From the NCBI GenBank assembly GCA_019419525.1, contig DXZU01000010.1, positions 3,721 through 67,720 of the forward strand: 64,000 nucleotides of DNA, read 5' to 3'. A program made the position numbers and the translations under genes. Position 1 is the stretch's first letter. Each line of letters starts with the position of its first letter. Below, in pieces: positions 26,290 through 34,304 of the stretch. Origin of the DNA: Collinsella sp. GTDB taxonomy: Bacteria; Actinomycetota; Coriobacteriia; Coriobacteriales; Coriobacteriaceae. The notes beneath the pieces were generated by a model that saw only the letters and a program-made list of their open reading frames with translations, did no database searches and was not told where the DNA came from.

Positions 26290-27777
26290 CTAGAAAGCAA
26301 GCTCGGCGGCCCACTTATCCTTGTCGATCTCCATGAACTGCGAGCGGATGAAGTTCTTCTTGAGGTCGAACGGGACCGTGCAGTCGAAGATGGCCTTGCA
26401 GGCGATGCCGTGCTCGCGGATCGTGGGGTCGAACGCGGGGTCGTTGGACGGATCGAGCACGTGGCAGTGGCAGCCGGGAATGGTGATGAGGTCCACGTCG
26501 GCCTGGAAGCGCGTGGTCATGGCCCACATCACGTCGCTCATGTCGAAGATGTCAACGTCTTCGTCAACCAGGATCACATGCTTGAGCTCGGAGAATGCCG
26601 AGAAGGCGAGCATGGCGGCGTTGCGCTGGCGGCCCTCGTCATTTTTGCTCGACTTCTTGAACTGCATGATGGCAACGAACTTGCCGCCGCCGCAGGGAGC
26701 GGCGTGGACGTTGAGCAGGCGGCCCGGGATGGCGGTCTCGACCATCTTGTAGATGGAAGCCTCGGTGGGGATGCCGGCCATGGACACGTGCTCGTGCGAA
26801 GGGCCGATGCAGCTCTCCATGATGGGGTTGACACGCGTGGTGACGGCGGTGATCTTGATCACCGGGCAGACCTTGGCGCCGCCGGTGTAACCGGGGAACT
26901 CGGGCATGGCGTAGCCGTGGCCGTTGACGTCCTCATTGATAGTCTCGTCGTGCATGAGGTAGCCCTCGAGCACGTACTCGGCATTGGCAATGCACTTCTG
27001 CGGAACGGTGACGCAGTCGGCAAGCTCGACGGCGTGGCCGCGCAGGGCACCGGCGATCTGCAGCTCGTTGAAGCCGAGCGGCGTGGTGGGAGCCTCGAAG
27101 CCGCAGCACATGTACACGGCGGGGTCCAGACCGATGGAGATGGAGATGGGCATGTCCTCGCCGCGCTGGCAGTACTCGTCAAAGAACGCGCCCAGGTGAC
27201 GGCTGCCCGGGGTGATCCACATGGCGAGCTTGTCCTTGTCGACGCAGGAGAAGCGGTGGATGGTCACGTCGGACTGGGTGCCATCGGGGCTCGTGCCGTA
27301 GGCGAGGCCCATGGTGATGTAGGGGCCACCGTCGACGGGCGTGTTGGTGGGAGCGGGAACGATCTTGCGCAGGTCGAAGCCCTCGTCGGTCGCCTTGTAC
27401 ACGACCTCCTGGCAGTCGACGTGCTTGCCCTCGGCGATCTGCTCAGGGGCGATCAGGTTCTCGAAGCGCTTGCCGATCTCGAGGCCCAGATGCTCCTCGT
27501 CCAGATCGAGCAGGGCGGCAACGCGCTTGCGGCTGGCAAGCATGCCGATGCAGACCTTGGCGTCGTCAAAGCCCTTAACGTTGTTGAAGACCATCGCCGG
27601 GCCCTCTTTGGTCGGACGCATGACGGTGCCGCCGGCACCGACGTGACGGTAGACGCCCGAGACCTCGGCATCGGGATCGACCTGGGTGTCGGTCTCGAGC
27701 AGCTGGCCCGGCATCTCGCGCAAAAAGTCGAGTGCAGAACGCAGGTTGTGGATCTGGGAAGCATCGGTAGTGGACAT
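26290..27777 (-). CDS. UbiD-family prenylated-FMN decarboxylase
   Basis: The 495 residues belong to the UbiD family of reversible, cofactor-dependent decarboxylases. Family features are TIHRFSCVDKDKLAMWITPG, SRHLGAFF, ISIGLDPAVYMCC, and AEYVLEGYLMHDET with the catalytic Glu cluster; an IMESC-type region and SQFMEIDKDKW are near the end. Length and the neighbouring carboxylate transporter and UbiX suggest an aromatic hydroxy-acid decarboxylase like those acting on gallate or protocatechuate, rather than the ubiquinone enzyme. Ubiquinone synthesis is not expected in this organism. The substrate is an inference. ATG with AAAGGAG. Confidence 0.9.
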   Translation of the reverse strand: MSTTDASQIHNLRSALDFLREMPGQLLETDTQVDPDAEVSGVYRHVGAGGTVMRPTKEGPAMVFNNVKGFDDAKVCIGMLASRKRVAALLDLDEEHLGLEIGKRFENLIAPEQIAEGKHVDCQEVVYKATDEGFDLRKIVPAPTNTPVDGGPYITMGLAYGTSPDGTQSDVTIHRFSCVDKDKLAMWITPGSRHLGAFFDEYCQRGEDMPISISIGLDPAVYMCCGFEAPTTPLGFNELQIAGALRGHAVELADCVTVPQKCIANAEYVLEGYLMHDETINEDVNGHGYAMPEFPGYTGGAKVCPVIKITAVTTRVNPIMESCIGPSHEHVSMAGIPTEASIYKMVETAIPGRLLNVHAAPCGGGKFVAIMQFKKSSKNDEGRQRNAAMLAFSAFSELKHVILVDEDVDIFDMSDVMWAMTTRFQADVDLITIPGCHCHVLDPSNDPAFDPTIREHGIACKAIFDCTVPFDLKKNFIRSQFMEIDKDKWAAELAF

Positions 27778-27919
27778 GGCATGCTCCTTTCGGGAGAGTG
27801 CCCGACGGCGGTGTGCCGCCGGGCGGGGTAACGTAATGGGGCCACGGCGCTCACAAATGGAGCGCTCGACCGCTCGAAGTTCAAGTGCTTGGCTGCTTAC
27901 AGCCGGAACGCCCGACCGC

Positions 27920-29377
27920 TTACATCAGGCCAAAGAGGTGGAACCAGGCGGCCTCGACCAGCACGACGACAAAGACGACCGCGGTGAGGGGGATGCCCAT
28001 GCGCATGGCCTCTTTGGAGGTGTAGCCGCCGGCGTCCTTGCCTTCGCCGATAAGGATCGGCAGGTTATGGAACGGCAGGATGTAGTGGATGTTGATGGAC
28101 GTGAAGACGATGAGCGCCACGGCGAGCGGGCTCACGCTGGAGCCGGCGGCAAAGCTGATGAACGCCGGCACGCACACGCCGAGCACGGCCATGACCGAGC
28201 CCATGAACATGTGGATGATCATGGAAAGCGCGGCGACGAGCAGGGCGAACAGGAAGATGTTCTCGGGCACGGAGCTGGGGAGCACGACGTCGGCGATCCA
28301 GGCGTTCATGCCGGTGGCACCGCCCACGGAGCCCACGGCCATGGCGGCCGTCAGGAACATGAGGGACTTGATATCGACAGCGTTCCAGCTGGCGGGGGTG
28401 AGGACTTCGCCAATGATGGGCATGGCGAGAGCGACACCAATGGCCAGGGTGACCCAGCCGATGTAATCGCCCGAAACGGTGAGCCACAGCGCGATGGCGA
28501 TGACAAGCCACACGATGGTGCGGATCTCTTTGACGGAGAGCTTGCCGAGCGCGGCCTGCTTGGCCACGATCTGCTCGCGATCGTAGACGAGCTCCTTGCT
28601 GGGCTTAAAGAGGAAGAGGCCCAAGAACAGGGTGCACAGCAGCGCGACCAGCATAGGCACGCTCATGTACAGGAACCAGTCGACGAAGGACGGGCTCATG
28701 CCGCCGGCCTCGGCACTGTACTGTGCAACGAGGGGGTTGAGCGTGGAGTCGCCCGTCAGGAAGAACATGGAGCCCGGGGCGGCAGCGGCAAACACGAGGA
28801 AGCCGAGCTTGCCCTTGTCGTCGTCACCGTAGCCGGCGGACTCGGCGATGACCGAGACGACGGCGAGGATGAGGAAGGCGCGGGGGAACGGATGCGGGAT
28901 CAGCAGCGACAGCACAAAGGTGAGCGCGAAAATCGAGATGATGAGCGACTTGGCGTCGCGCACGAACTTGAGCATGAACGCGTAGGCGATACGCTCGCCC
29001 AGGCCCGACTCCTTGACCGCGCTGGCGATGAGGTAGGCGCCGATGACGAGCCACATGGTGGCCTTGGTCCACGAGCTAAACGTAGAGGCGACCGTCGCCG
29101 AAATGCTCGCGGCGCCCGTGTCGTCCACGCACACCTTGAACAGGACGAGCAGCGCGCAGTAGAGCAGGCCCACAAAGCCCGGCTGTGCCACGCCACATGC
29201 CCAGAACACCACCGTGGCGAGCGTCAGTGCCAGACAGGTCTGACCGCCGACCGTGAGCTCGACCGTCGAGCTCAGCTCCGCCAAAGGAAGAAACTTCACC
29301 AGCAAAAAGACAACGATACCCAGCACAAAGCCAATTTCGCGCTTGGTGATCTTAAACGCCTTCTTTTCCGCTTCCAT
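27920..29377 (-). CDS. SLC13/DASS-type anion transporter
   Basis: The 485-residue membrane protein has about 11-12 helices with the DASS/CitT-type arrangement: two hairpin-like repeats, conserved PHPFPRAFLIL in the first half and FTSINIHYILPFHN in the second. Such carriers import di- or monocarboxylates with Na+ or by exchange. It sits 142 bp upstream of the UbiD gene in the same direction, so it likely imports the acid to be decarboxylated. Import of an acid, decarboxylation and exit of the product could also consume protons. Start ATG with AAAGGTGGGGAG. Confidence 0.87.
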   Translation of the reverse strand: MEAEKKAFKITKREIGFVLGIVVFLLVKFLPLAELSSTVELTVGGQTCLALTLATVVFWACGVAQPGFVGLLYCALLVLFKVCVDDTGAASISATVASTFSSWTKATMWLVIGAYLIASAVKESGLGERIAYAFMLKFVRDAKSLIISIFALTFVLSLLIPHPFPRAFLILAVVSVIAESAGYGDDDKGKLGFLVFAAAAPGSMFFLTGDSTLNPLVAQYSAEAGGMSPSFVDWFLYMSVPMLVALLCTLFLGLFLFKPSKELVYDREQIVAKQAALGKLSVKEIRTIVWLVIAIALWLTVSGDYIGWVTLAIGVALAMPIIGEVLTPASWNAVDIKSLMFLTAAMAVGSVGGATGMNAWIADVVLPSSVPENIFLFALLVAALSMIIHMFMGSVMAVLGVCVPAFISFAAGSSVSPLAVALIVFTSINIHYILPFHNLPILIGEGKDAGGYTSKEAMRMGIPLTAVVFVVVLVEAAWFHLFGLM

Positions 29378-29430
29378 CTCCCCACCTTTCTTGTTGGGGG
29401 CGCTCCGGATTCGCAGCCACGTTGCCGCTT

Positions 29431-29459
29431 AAAAAGGGGCGCCCGTTATCGGACACCCC
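29431..29459 (-). terminator. Intrinsic terminator upstream of the SLC13 gene
   Basis: On the minus strand a 10 bp stem (29450-29459 with 29436-29445, two G-U pairs) with a four-base loop is followed by TTTTT. It would stop transcripts coming from the Nudix-fusion gene. Confidence 0.8.
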
Positions 29460-29530
29460 TTACGTTGCGCTGTGTTGCGGCAATACAGTCAAGCGGATTT
29501 TTTTTGGATGAGAAGCGATTCCCTAGACAA

Positions 29531-29595
29531 AAACCGTCACAACATTCGACGCTTTTCCTCGTTTTCGAGATTTTCGCCGAATGTTGTGACGGTTT
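29531..29595. repeat. CACAACATTCG hairpin element, copy 2
   Basis: AAACCGTCACAACATTCG is inverted almost perfectly at its right end (29578-29595). The inner CTCG-TTTT-CGAG hairpin and spacers match copy 1. A GACAAAGGGAC palindrome begins three bases later. Confidence 0.85.
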
Positions 29596-29597
29596 GG

Positions 29598-29628
29598 ATG
29601 TGACAAAGGGACTGTCCCTTTGTCACAT
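29598..29628. repeat. GACAAAGGGAC palindrome, copy 3
   Basis: Perfect 15-base arms (29598-29612 with 29614-29628) enclose one base. The TGA stop of the Nudix-fusion gene (29623-29625) lies inside the right arm. Confidence 0.9.
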
Positions 29629-30570
29629 AGCGAGGGCCGTACGGATGGATGGGTCGCTGAGAGCCTCGCGGAGCCAGGGGGCCAGCTGCTCGGGGTGACC
29701 CTGCAGGTAGCCGTCGAGCTCGGACGGGGCCACGCGGCGCAACTCCGAGATCTCCTCTTGGTTGATATGCAGCTCGCCCGGCTCAACATGGGCAAGGTAG
29801 ACCTCGCACCATTCGCACTCGCAGCGGCCGTCGCCGTGGTCCTCACGGTACACCACGTGTCCGAGGTGCTCGAGCTGATCGGGCTCGCGTGTAATGCCGA
29901 GCTCTTCGTTGATGCGGCGCACCGTGGCGGCCGCGACGTCTTCCCCGGGGAGCGGATGGCCGGCACAGCTATCGGCCAGCACTCCGCCCCACAGTCGCTT
30001 GAGCGGACTGCGGCGACAGAGCAGCAGGCGCGCGTCTTCGCCCCGGCCCTCGACCAAAAGCGTCAGAAATGCCTGATGCAGGATGCCCTCGCCGGCATGG
30101 GCATCGATGCGGTCGACGGGGCCAAGCGCCTCGCCGGTCGCGGCATCGACCGCCACGACCTCGGCGCCCGCGCCGCCCTCATCCCAACCGGCGCGCAGGA
30201 TGCGCGCGGCGGCTTCCTCAAGCGCGGCGATGAGCTCCTTGGTGGTATCGAGCACGCGCTGCAGGTCGTCCCCGCTCGCCTGTTCAACATGAAAGCCCGT
30301 GCTTGCAACTACCGGCACGTCAAAGCGCGTGGCCAGCGCCGCCGCGATATCGTGCGCCGGGATCTCGTCTCGATGGCACGGAACGGCCAGGATGCTCACC
30401 GTCGCCGTACGGCCGGGCTCGGGGCGCGGAATGGCCTGCGCCGTGGCGCCCAGGTGCGCAAACTCCGGCGAGCAGGCGTACACCGCCATGCCTCGCGGCG
30501 TCACCGTCAGCTGGGCCTCGAGCGCAAACTTGCCCTCGCCCACTGCAACCTTTGTCGTGTGCATACCCAT
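29623..30570 (-). CDS. Fusion of an LpdD-like domain with an Idi-like Nudix domain
   Basis: Residues 1-120 of 315 resemble, from memory, the LpdD-type prenylated-flavin chaperone family (FAHLGATAQAI, CHRDEIPAHDIAAAL, PVVASTGFHVE). Residues about 150-315 are an isopentenyl-diphosphate-isomerase-like Nudix domain. The counterparts of the E. coli Idi metal ligands are present: His158, His165, His205, Glu251 and Glu253, plus the PW near the end. The isomerase catalytic Cys (CGHP in E. coli) is Ala203 here (SCAGHP), with Cys202 one step away. Isomerase activity is therefore doubtful; Nudix hydrolysis is possible. It lies upstream of the transporter/UbiD/UbiX genes on the same strand. ATG at 30570 with AGGAG. 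The Nudix part is firm, the LpdD part moderate. Confidence 0.75.
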   Translation of the reverse strand: MGMHTTKVAVGEGKFALEAQLTVTPRGMAVYACSPEFAHLGATAQAIPRPEPGRTATVSILAVPCHRDEIPAHDIAAALATRFDVPVVASTGFHVEQASGDDLQRVLDTTKELIAALEEAAARILRAGWDEGGAGAEVVAVDAATGEALGPVDRIDAHAGEGILHQAFLTLLVEGRGEDARLLLCRRSPLKRLWGGVLADSCAGHPLPGEDVAAATVRRINEELGITREPDQLEHLGHVVYREDHGDGRCECEWCEVYLAHVEPGELHINQEEISELRRVAPSELDGYLQGHPEQLAPWLREALSDPSIRTALAM

Positions 30571-30642
30571 GGGATCTCCTGTCGCCCGCGATGTACCTGA
30601 GACCATCTTCGCCTGTATTGCGACTATACAGGCAAGCTCTCC

Positions 30643-30673
30643 ATGTGACAAAGAGACTGTCCCTTTGTCACAT
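30643..30673. repeat. GACAAAGGGAC palindrome, copy 4
   Basis: Arms ATGTGACAAAGAGAC (30643-30657) and GTCCCTTTGTCACAT (30659-30673) have one mismatch. This is the only copy lying between divergent genes rather than at a gene end. Confidence 0.85.
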
Positions 30674-30731
30674 TCTGTTAGAGTTGCAGGGATTGAATCC
30701 CGCTTATTCATGCGACATTGGAGTGACAACC

Positions 30732-31967
30732 TTGACCGCCGCAACCACGCCTAAAAGTAAGCCAACCGCCGCCGCGCTCTCCCCCGCGCGCACCAAGCTC
30801 TGCCTGGCGCTGCTCGTGCTGTTGGGATTCTCGCTCGGCTGCTCCGAGTTCGTGGTCATCGGCATCGAAAGCGACTTGGCAACGGAACTCGGCATATCAC
30901 TTGCCACTGCGGGCCAGCTCATCAGCGTGTTTGCGCTCGTCTACGCTATCGCGACGCCGGTGCTCGCGCTCAGCACGGGGCGATTCCGCCGCTACCAGCT
31001 GCTCGTGTGCTATAGCGTCGTCTTTGTGCTCGGCAACCTGGTCATGGCGTTGGCCCCCAACTTCCAGGTGCTGTTTATCTCACGCATTGTCCTGGGCTCT
31101 GTCTCGGGTGCGCTGCTCGCCGTGGGTGTGACGTACATCCCCGAGCTGCTGTCCCCGCAGCAAACTTCACTTGCCATCTCGGTGGTATATGGTGCGTTTT
31201 CCGTGGCAATGGTCTTTGTCACTTCGATCGGCAAGTTTGTGGCCGACACACTCGATTGGCACGTGGCCATGTACGGCACGCTGACCTTTGCCGCTTTGAT
31301 CTGTAGCGCGCTCGTGGCGTTTATGCCTCGCGCCGGGCAGACCGATGAGCCCGCCACCTTCCGCGAGCAGGCGGGGCTACTACGCGAGCCGAGTATCATC
31401 ACCGGCATGCTCATCTTCTTGTTTGGCGTGGGCTCGGTCTACGTATTCTACGGCTACGTGACGCCTTATCTGGAGCAGGTGCTGAGCATGGATACCGTTC
31501 AGGCGAGCACCACACTTATGGCCTATGGCGTGTTCTGCCTGATCTCGAACATCCTGGGCGGATGGATCGATGCGCGTTTTGGCATGAAGGCGCTGCTGGT
31601 TACGTTTGTGCTGCAGGCGGCGGCACTGCTCGGGCTGTTTGCCGTGGGCGCCGCCATGCCGCTCGCGCTGGTCTTTGTCTTTAGCCTGGCGATGCTCATG
31701 TACCTGTTCTCGGTCTCATGCATCACGCACTTTATGGACGTGGCACGCAGCCGCCATCCCAAGTCGATGGTACTCGCAAGTTCGGTTGAGCCCATGGCGT
31801 TTAACGTCGGCATCTCGTTTGGCACCGCAGTGGGCGGCGCCGTGGTAAGCAGCATTGGCATTGCGTACGTGGGTGCAGTGGGCGCCGCGTTCTCGCTTGT
31901 GGCCTGGGCGCTCACGCTGGTGACGATTAAGTTGGCTCGCTGGGAGCGCAAGCGGGCGAGGGCGTAG
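30732..31967 (+). CDS. MFS transporter, DHA1/AraJ-like exporter
   Basis: The 411 residues form about 12 membrane helices of the major facilitator superfamily. It has a SEFVVIGIESDLATELGIS start of helix 1 and STGRFRRYQLLVCYS between helices 2 and 3, as in sugar or drug efflux proteins of the AraJ/SotB type. The frame is open far upstream, but the TTG at 30732 has GGAG eight bases before it and starts just before the first helix. The low-molecular-weight phosphatase follows after 51 bp. The substrate is unknown. Confidence 0.85.
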   Translation: MTAATTPKSKPTAAALSPARTKLCLALLVLLGFSLGCSEFVVIGIESDLATELGISLATAGQLISVFALVYAIATPVLALSTGRFRRYQLLVCYSVVFVLGNLVMALAPNFQVLFISRIVLGSVSGALLAVGVTYIPELLSPQQTSLAISVVYGAFSVAMVFVTSIGKFVADTLDWHVAMYGTLTFAALICSALVAFMPRAGQTDEPATFREQAGLLREPSIITGMLIFLFGVGSVYVFYGYVTPYLEQVLSMDTVQASTTLMAYGVFCLISNILGGWIDARFGMKALLVTFVLQAAALLGLFAVGAAMPLALVFVFSLAMLMYLFSVSCITHFMDVARSRHPKSMVLASSVEPMAFNVGISFGTAVGGAVVSSIGIAYVGAVGAAFSLVAWALTLVTIKLARWERKRARA

Positions 31968-32018
31968 GCGTAGGTGCGATACTCGAACTCGATGATGGCG
32001 ATCGAAAGGAAACCGCAT

Positions 32019-32465
32019 ATGCAACGCGTACTGTTTATCTGCTATGGGAACATCTGCCGCTCGACGATGGCCGAGTCGGTGTTTACCGAGCTGGTGCACC
32101 GCGCCGGGCGCGCGGGCGAGTTTGTCATCGATTCCGCAGCGACCTCAACTGAGGAGATTGGCAACCCGCCGCACCACGGTACCGTTGCCAAGCTACGCGA
32201 GGCCGGAATTCCCATCGTCGCACATCGCGCACGTCAGGTGCGTCGCGCGGAGTATGGCGACTGGGATCGCATTGTCTATATGGATGCCGAGAACGCGCGC
32301 AGCCTGCGTCGCATCTTTGGCGACGACCCCGACGGCAAGATTTCGCGCTTGCTCGATTGGACCGAGCGTCCCGGCGACGTGGCCGATCCCTGGTACACCG
32401 GCAATTTCGATGCCACCTACCGCGATGTGCTCGACGGTTGCACCGCTATGCTCGAGCAACTGTAG
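32019..32465 (+). CDS. Low-molecular-weight protein tyrosine phosphatase
   Basis: The 148 residues carry the P-loop CYGNICRS (C-x5-R-S) at residues 8-15 and the general-acid motif DPWYTG at about 122. Typical family size is 140-160. These enzymes dephosphorylate protein tyrosine or, in some bacteria, arginine. No tyrosine kinase or polysaccharide gene is adjacent. I chose the ATG at 32019, with AAAGGAAA upstream. It may be co-transcribed with the MFS gene. Confidence 0.93.
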   Translation: MQRVLFICYGNICRSTMAESVFTELVHRAGRAGEFVIDSAATSTEEIGNPPHHGTVAKLREAGIPIVAHRARQVRRAEYGDWDRIVYMDAENARSLRRIFGDDPDGKISRLLDWTERPGDVADPWYTGNFDATYRDVLDGCTAMLEQL

Positions 32466-32530
32466 GAAAGCGAGGTCGCAGGCCACGCCTTCGGCGCGAA
32501 ACGAGCGTGGATAATCTCCCGCATGAAAAA

Positions 32531-32596
32531 TGAGCGTGGATTATCTCCCACTTTGAGCATTCAAGTGCGCTCTAAACGGGAGAAAATCCACGCTCA
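32531..32596. terminator. Long hairpin between convergent genes
   Basis: TGAGCGTGGATTATCTCCC (32531-32549) is inverted at 32578-32596 with one mismatch. A partial direct copy of the left arm precedes it (from 32503). It ends two bases from the stop of the converging small gene and probably ends both transcripts. Confidence 0.75.
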
Positions 32597-32597
32597 C

Positions 32598-32927
32598 CTA
32601 TTCGTCGACGATCTCGGCAAGCCAGACGTTGAGGGTGTCGACCTCGGGGCAGCAGAACTTTGCCGTACCGGGCTCGTTTCCAGGCACGGTTCCGCCGTAG
32701 CGCAGGATATCGATATAGGGAAAGCCCACGTGGCAGGCCATGGAGCACATCTTGCCGCGATCGCGGTCGAAGTCAAAAACGTCGCCCGGCTTGTGACCGT
32801 GGTGGCAGCGGCACGTCCCCAGCTGGTCCACGCAGCTCACGCGGATACGCGGCCGCTTGCCACGCGGCGCGCCGAGCGGCCTGTTCTCGCCCGCAGGCTT
32901 GACGCCGTCCTCGCCAGCATTACTCAT
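32598..32927 (-). CDS. TIGR04076-like Cys-rich small protein
   Basis: The 109 residues match the pattern I recall for TIGR04076 proteins. A strand is followed by GHKPGDVFDFD, then MCSMACHVGFPYIDILRYGG, VPGNEP and a final FCCPE. The role is unknown; the Cys residues could bind metal. The ATG at 32927 lies inside the end of the pyridoxamine kinase gene (8-base overlap), which indicates translational coupling. The TTG two codons upstream is less likely. Confidence 0.75.
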   Translation of the reverse strand: MSNAGEDGVKPAGENRPLGAPRGKRPRIRVSCVDQLGTCRCHHGHKPGDVFDFDRDRGKMCSMACHVGFPYIDILRYGGTVPGNEPGTAKFCCPEVDTLNVWLAEIVDE

Positions 32928-33744
32928 GGTCAATCACATCCAGGCAGGCCTCGATGGGAAGGCCAGCCGACTTGTCCTCTTGGTCGGCATTGCGCTCGAT
33001 AAGCTCAGCCACCACACGCATGGCATCGGACGTCGCGCGCTGCAGACTCCAGCCTGCCATAACGCGGCCGACGAGCACCGCCGAGAACGTGTCGCCCGTG
33101 CCCGGGAAATAGACCGGAATCAGGTCAAAGGGAATCGTGAAGTACTCCCCCGCCACATAGTCGTAACCGATAACCGCGTTCGTGCCATTGACCACGGCGC
33201 TCGTAATGACCACCGATTTGGCACCCAGCTCGCGCACGGCGTCCACAAGGGCGCGGGCCTCATCGGGCGTGATCTGCTCTGCAATAGGCGTATCGGTGAG
33301 CAGACAGGCCTCGGTGTAGTTGGGCACCGCGTAATCGGCGCACTCGAGCAGGTGCCTCATGAGACCGATCGTGGACTCGGGCACGCCCGCATAGAGCTTG
33401 CCGTTGTCACCCATGATGGGATCGACGAACACCTTGGTGCCCTTTTGCCCGCGGCGGTGGCAAAAGTCCGAGATGATACGCGTCTCTTCCTCGGTCACGA
33501 TAAAGCCGGTCGAGATGGCGTCGAACTCAAAGCCGAGCTCCTCCCAGATGGCAAGACTCTGACGCACGTACTCCGTGGTGTCGTGGATGTAGAACTTGGG
33601 ATAGTTGAGCGTATCGGACACAAGCGCCGTCGGCAGATTGTGGATACGGTAACCCATGTGCGACAGCACCGGCAGCATGGCGGAAAGCGCGACCTTGCCG
33701 TAACCGCACATATCGTTAATCAGCAGCAGCTGAGTATTCTTCAT
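32920..33744 (-). CDS. Pyridoxal/pyridoxamine kinase family protein
   Basis: This ribokinase-fold enzyme of 274 residues phosphorylates B6 vitamers in salvage. Evidence includes the N-terminal LLINDMCGYGKVALSA, the VDPIMGDNGKLY stretch, VPNYTEACLL, and the anion-hole/catalytic motif PGTGDTFSAVL with the catalytic Asp. It is closer to PdxY/PdxK than to ThiD. ATG at 33744 with AAGGGAG. It is co-translated with the small Cys-rich gene downstream. Confidence 0.9.
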   Translation of the reverse strand: MKNTQLLLINDMCGYGKVALSAMLPVLSHMGYRIHNLPTALVSDTLNYPKFYIHDTTEYVRQSLAIWEELGFEFDAISTGFIVTEEETRIISDFCHRRGQKGTKVFVDPIMGDNGKLYAGVPESTIGLMRHLLECADYAVPNYTEACLLTDTPIAEQITPDEARALVDAVRELGAKSVVITSAVVNGTNAVIGYDYVAGEYFTIPFDLIPVYFPGTGDTFSAVLVGRVMAGWSLQRATSDAMRVVAELIERNADQEDKSAGLPIEACLDVIDHE

Positions 33745-33924
33745 GAGGGTCTCCCTTGGTTCGGGCACGGCGCAGCAGCGCCACAGTGCGACTAAGTGTA
33801 GCGCAGGAGGCGTTGTGGGCGGGCGGTGGCGCCGTGGAGGTCAAATTGTTGCGGAAAGGTTTCGGAAATGGGGGCTGTTTGCTCCATAGCGGCCTAGTTG
33901 ATGCTACTCATATAGCTCCATTTC

Positions 33925-34076
33925 AAAACTATGCCTATTTACTACGTTTAACCGCCCGCCTCCAACCACAGCGAATTTCTCTCCAACAAAACCGCAGGTA
34001 GATAGCTTGCGTTTTTTCAGAAACAGCTGTTGTGGTCAGCGATGCTGGATTCATCGTAGTAATTAGGCATAGTTTT
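33925..34076. repeat. TACTACG structured repeat, copy 1
   Basis: A 152 bp unit with 22-base terminal arms (33925-33946 and 34055-34076, one mismatch). Inside are the conserved words CGTTTAACCG, CCGCAGGTAGA and GGCTTGCG-like AGCTTGCG, and an internal stem CCACA/TGTGG. A homologous copy lies at 43432 with changed but still pairing inner arms. The part 33745-33924 has no gene. Confidence 0.75.
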
Positions 34077-34146
34077 TGGCAAGGCCGCTTCGAAAGGCAT
34101 CATCGCAGCCCAAAACGATACCTTTTCCTTCGTCCCCAAGGGATCA

Positions 34147-34208
34147 GATTGCCGCTTAGGAGCGTTTGCAGCGTCGAGCGGTTACGGCGTTTGGTAAAAC
34201 GCCGTAAC
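34147..34208 (-). repeat. Structured 3'-end element, partial copy 4
   Basis: Only the stop-proximal half is recognisable: GTTACGGCGTTT hairpin (34181-34208), CGCTCGACGCTGC and part of an outer stem. No minus-strand gene ends here, and the other half (34080-34146) has diverged. Confidence 0.6.
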
Positions 34209-34225
34209 TTAATAAGTTTGGTACC

Positions 34226-34254
34226 TTGACATTTATTTCTTGCACTCCTAAATT
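34226..34254 (+). promoter_or_regulatory. Promoter of the MarR-ABC exporter operon
   Basis: TTGACA (34226-34231) and TAAATT (34249-34254) are 17 bases apart, about 50 bases before the MarR start. Confidence 0.8.
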
Positions 34255-34288
34255 AGTTAGGCACAAAACAATTGCACTACCTAACTAA
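34253..34288 (+). promoter_or_regulatory. Probable MarR operator
   Basis: TTAGTTAGG (34253-34261) is perfectly inverted at 34280-34288 (CCTAACTAA), starting in the -10 box and ending 16 bp before the MarR ATG. Autoregulation is the expected mode. Confidence 0.65.
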
Positions 34289-34304
34289 AGAAAGGAGCGA
34301 CACC

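Noticed and set aside
30303..30731. N-terminal extension of the MFS exporter
   Set aside because: It overlaps the opposing Nudix-fusion gene and the palindrome, and is not membrane-like; the TTG at 30732 has the ribosome site.
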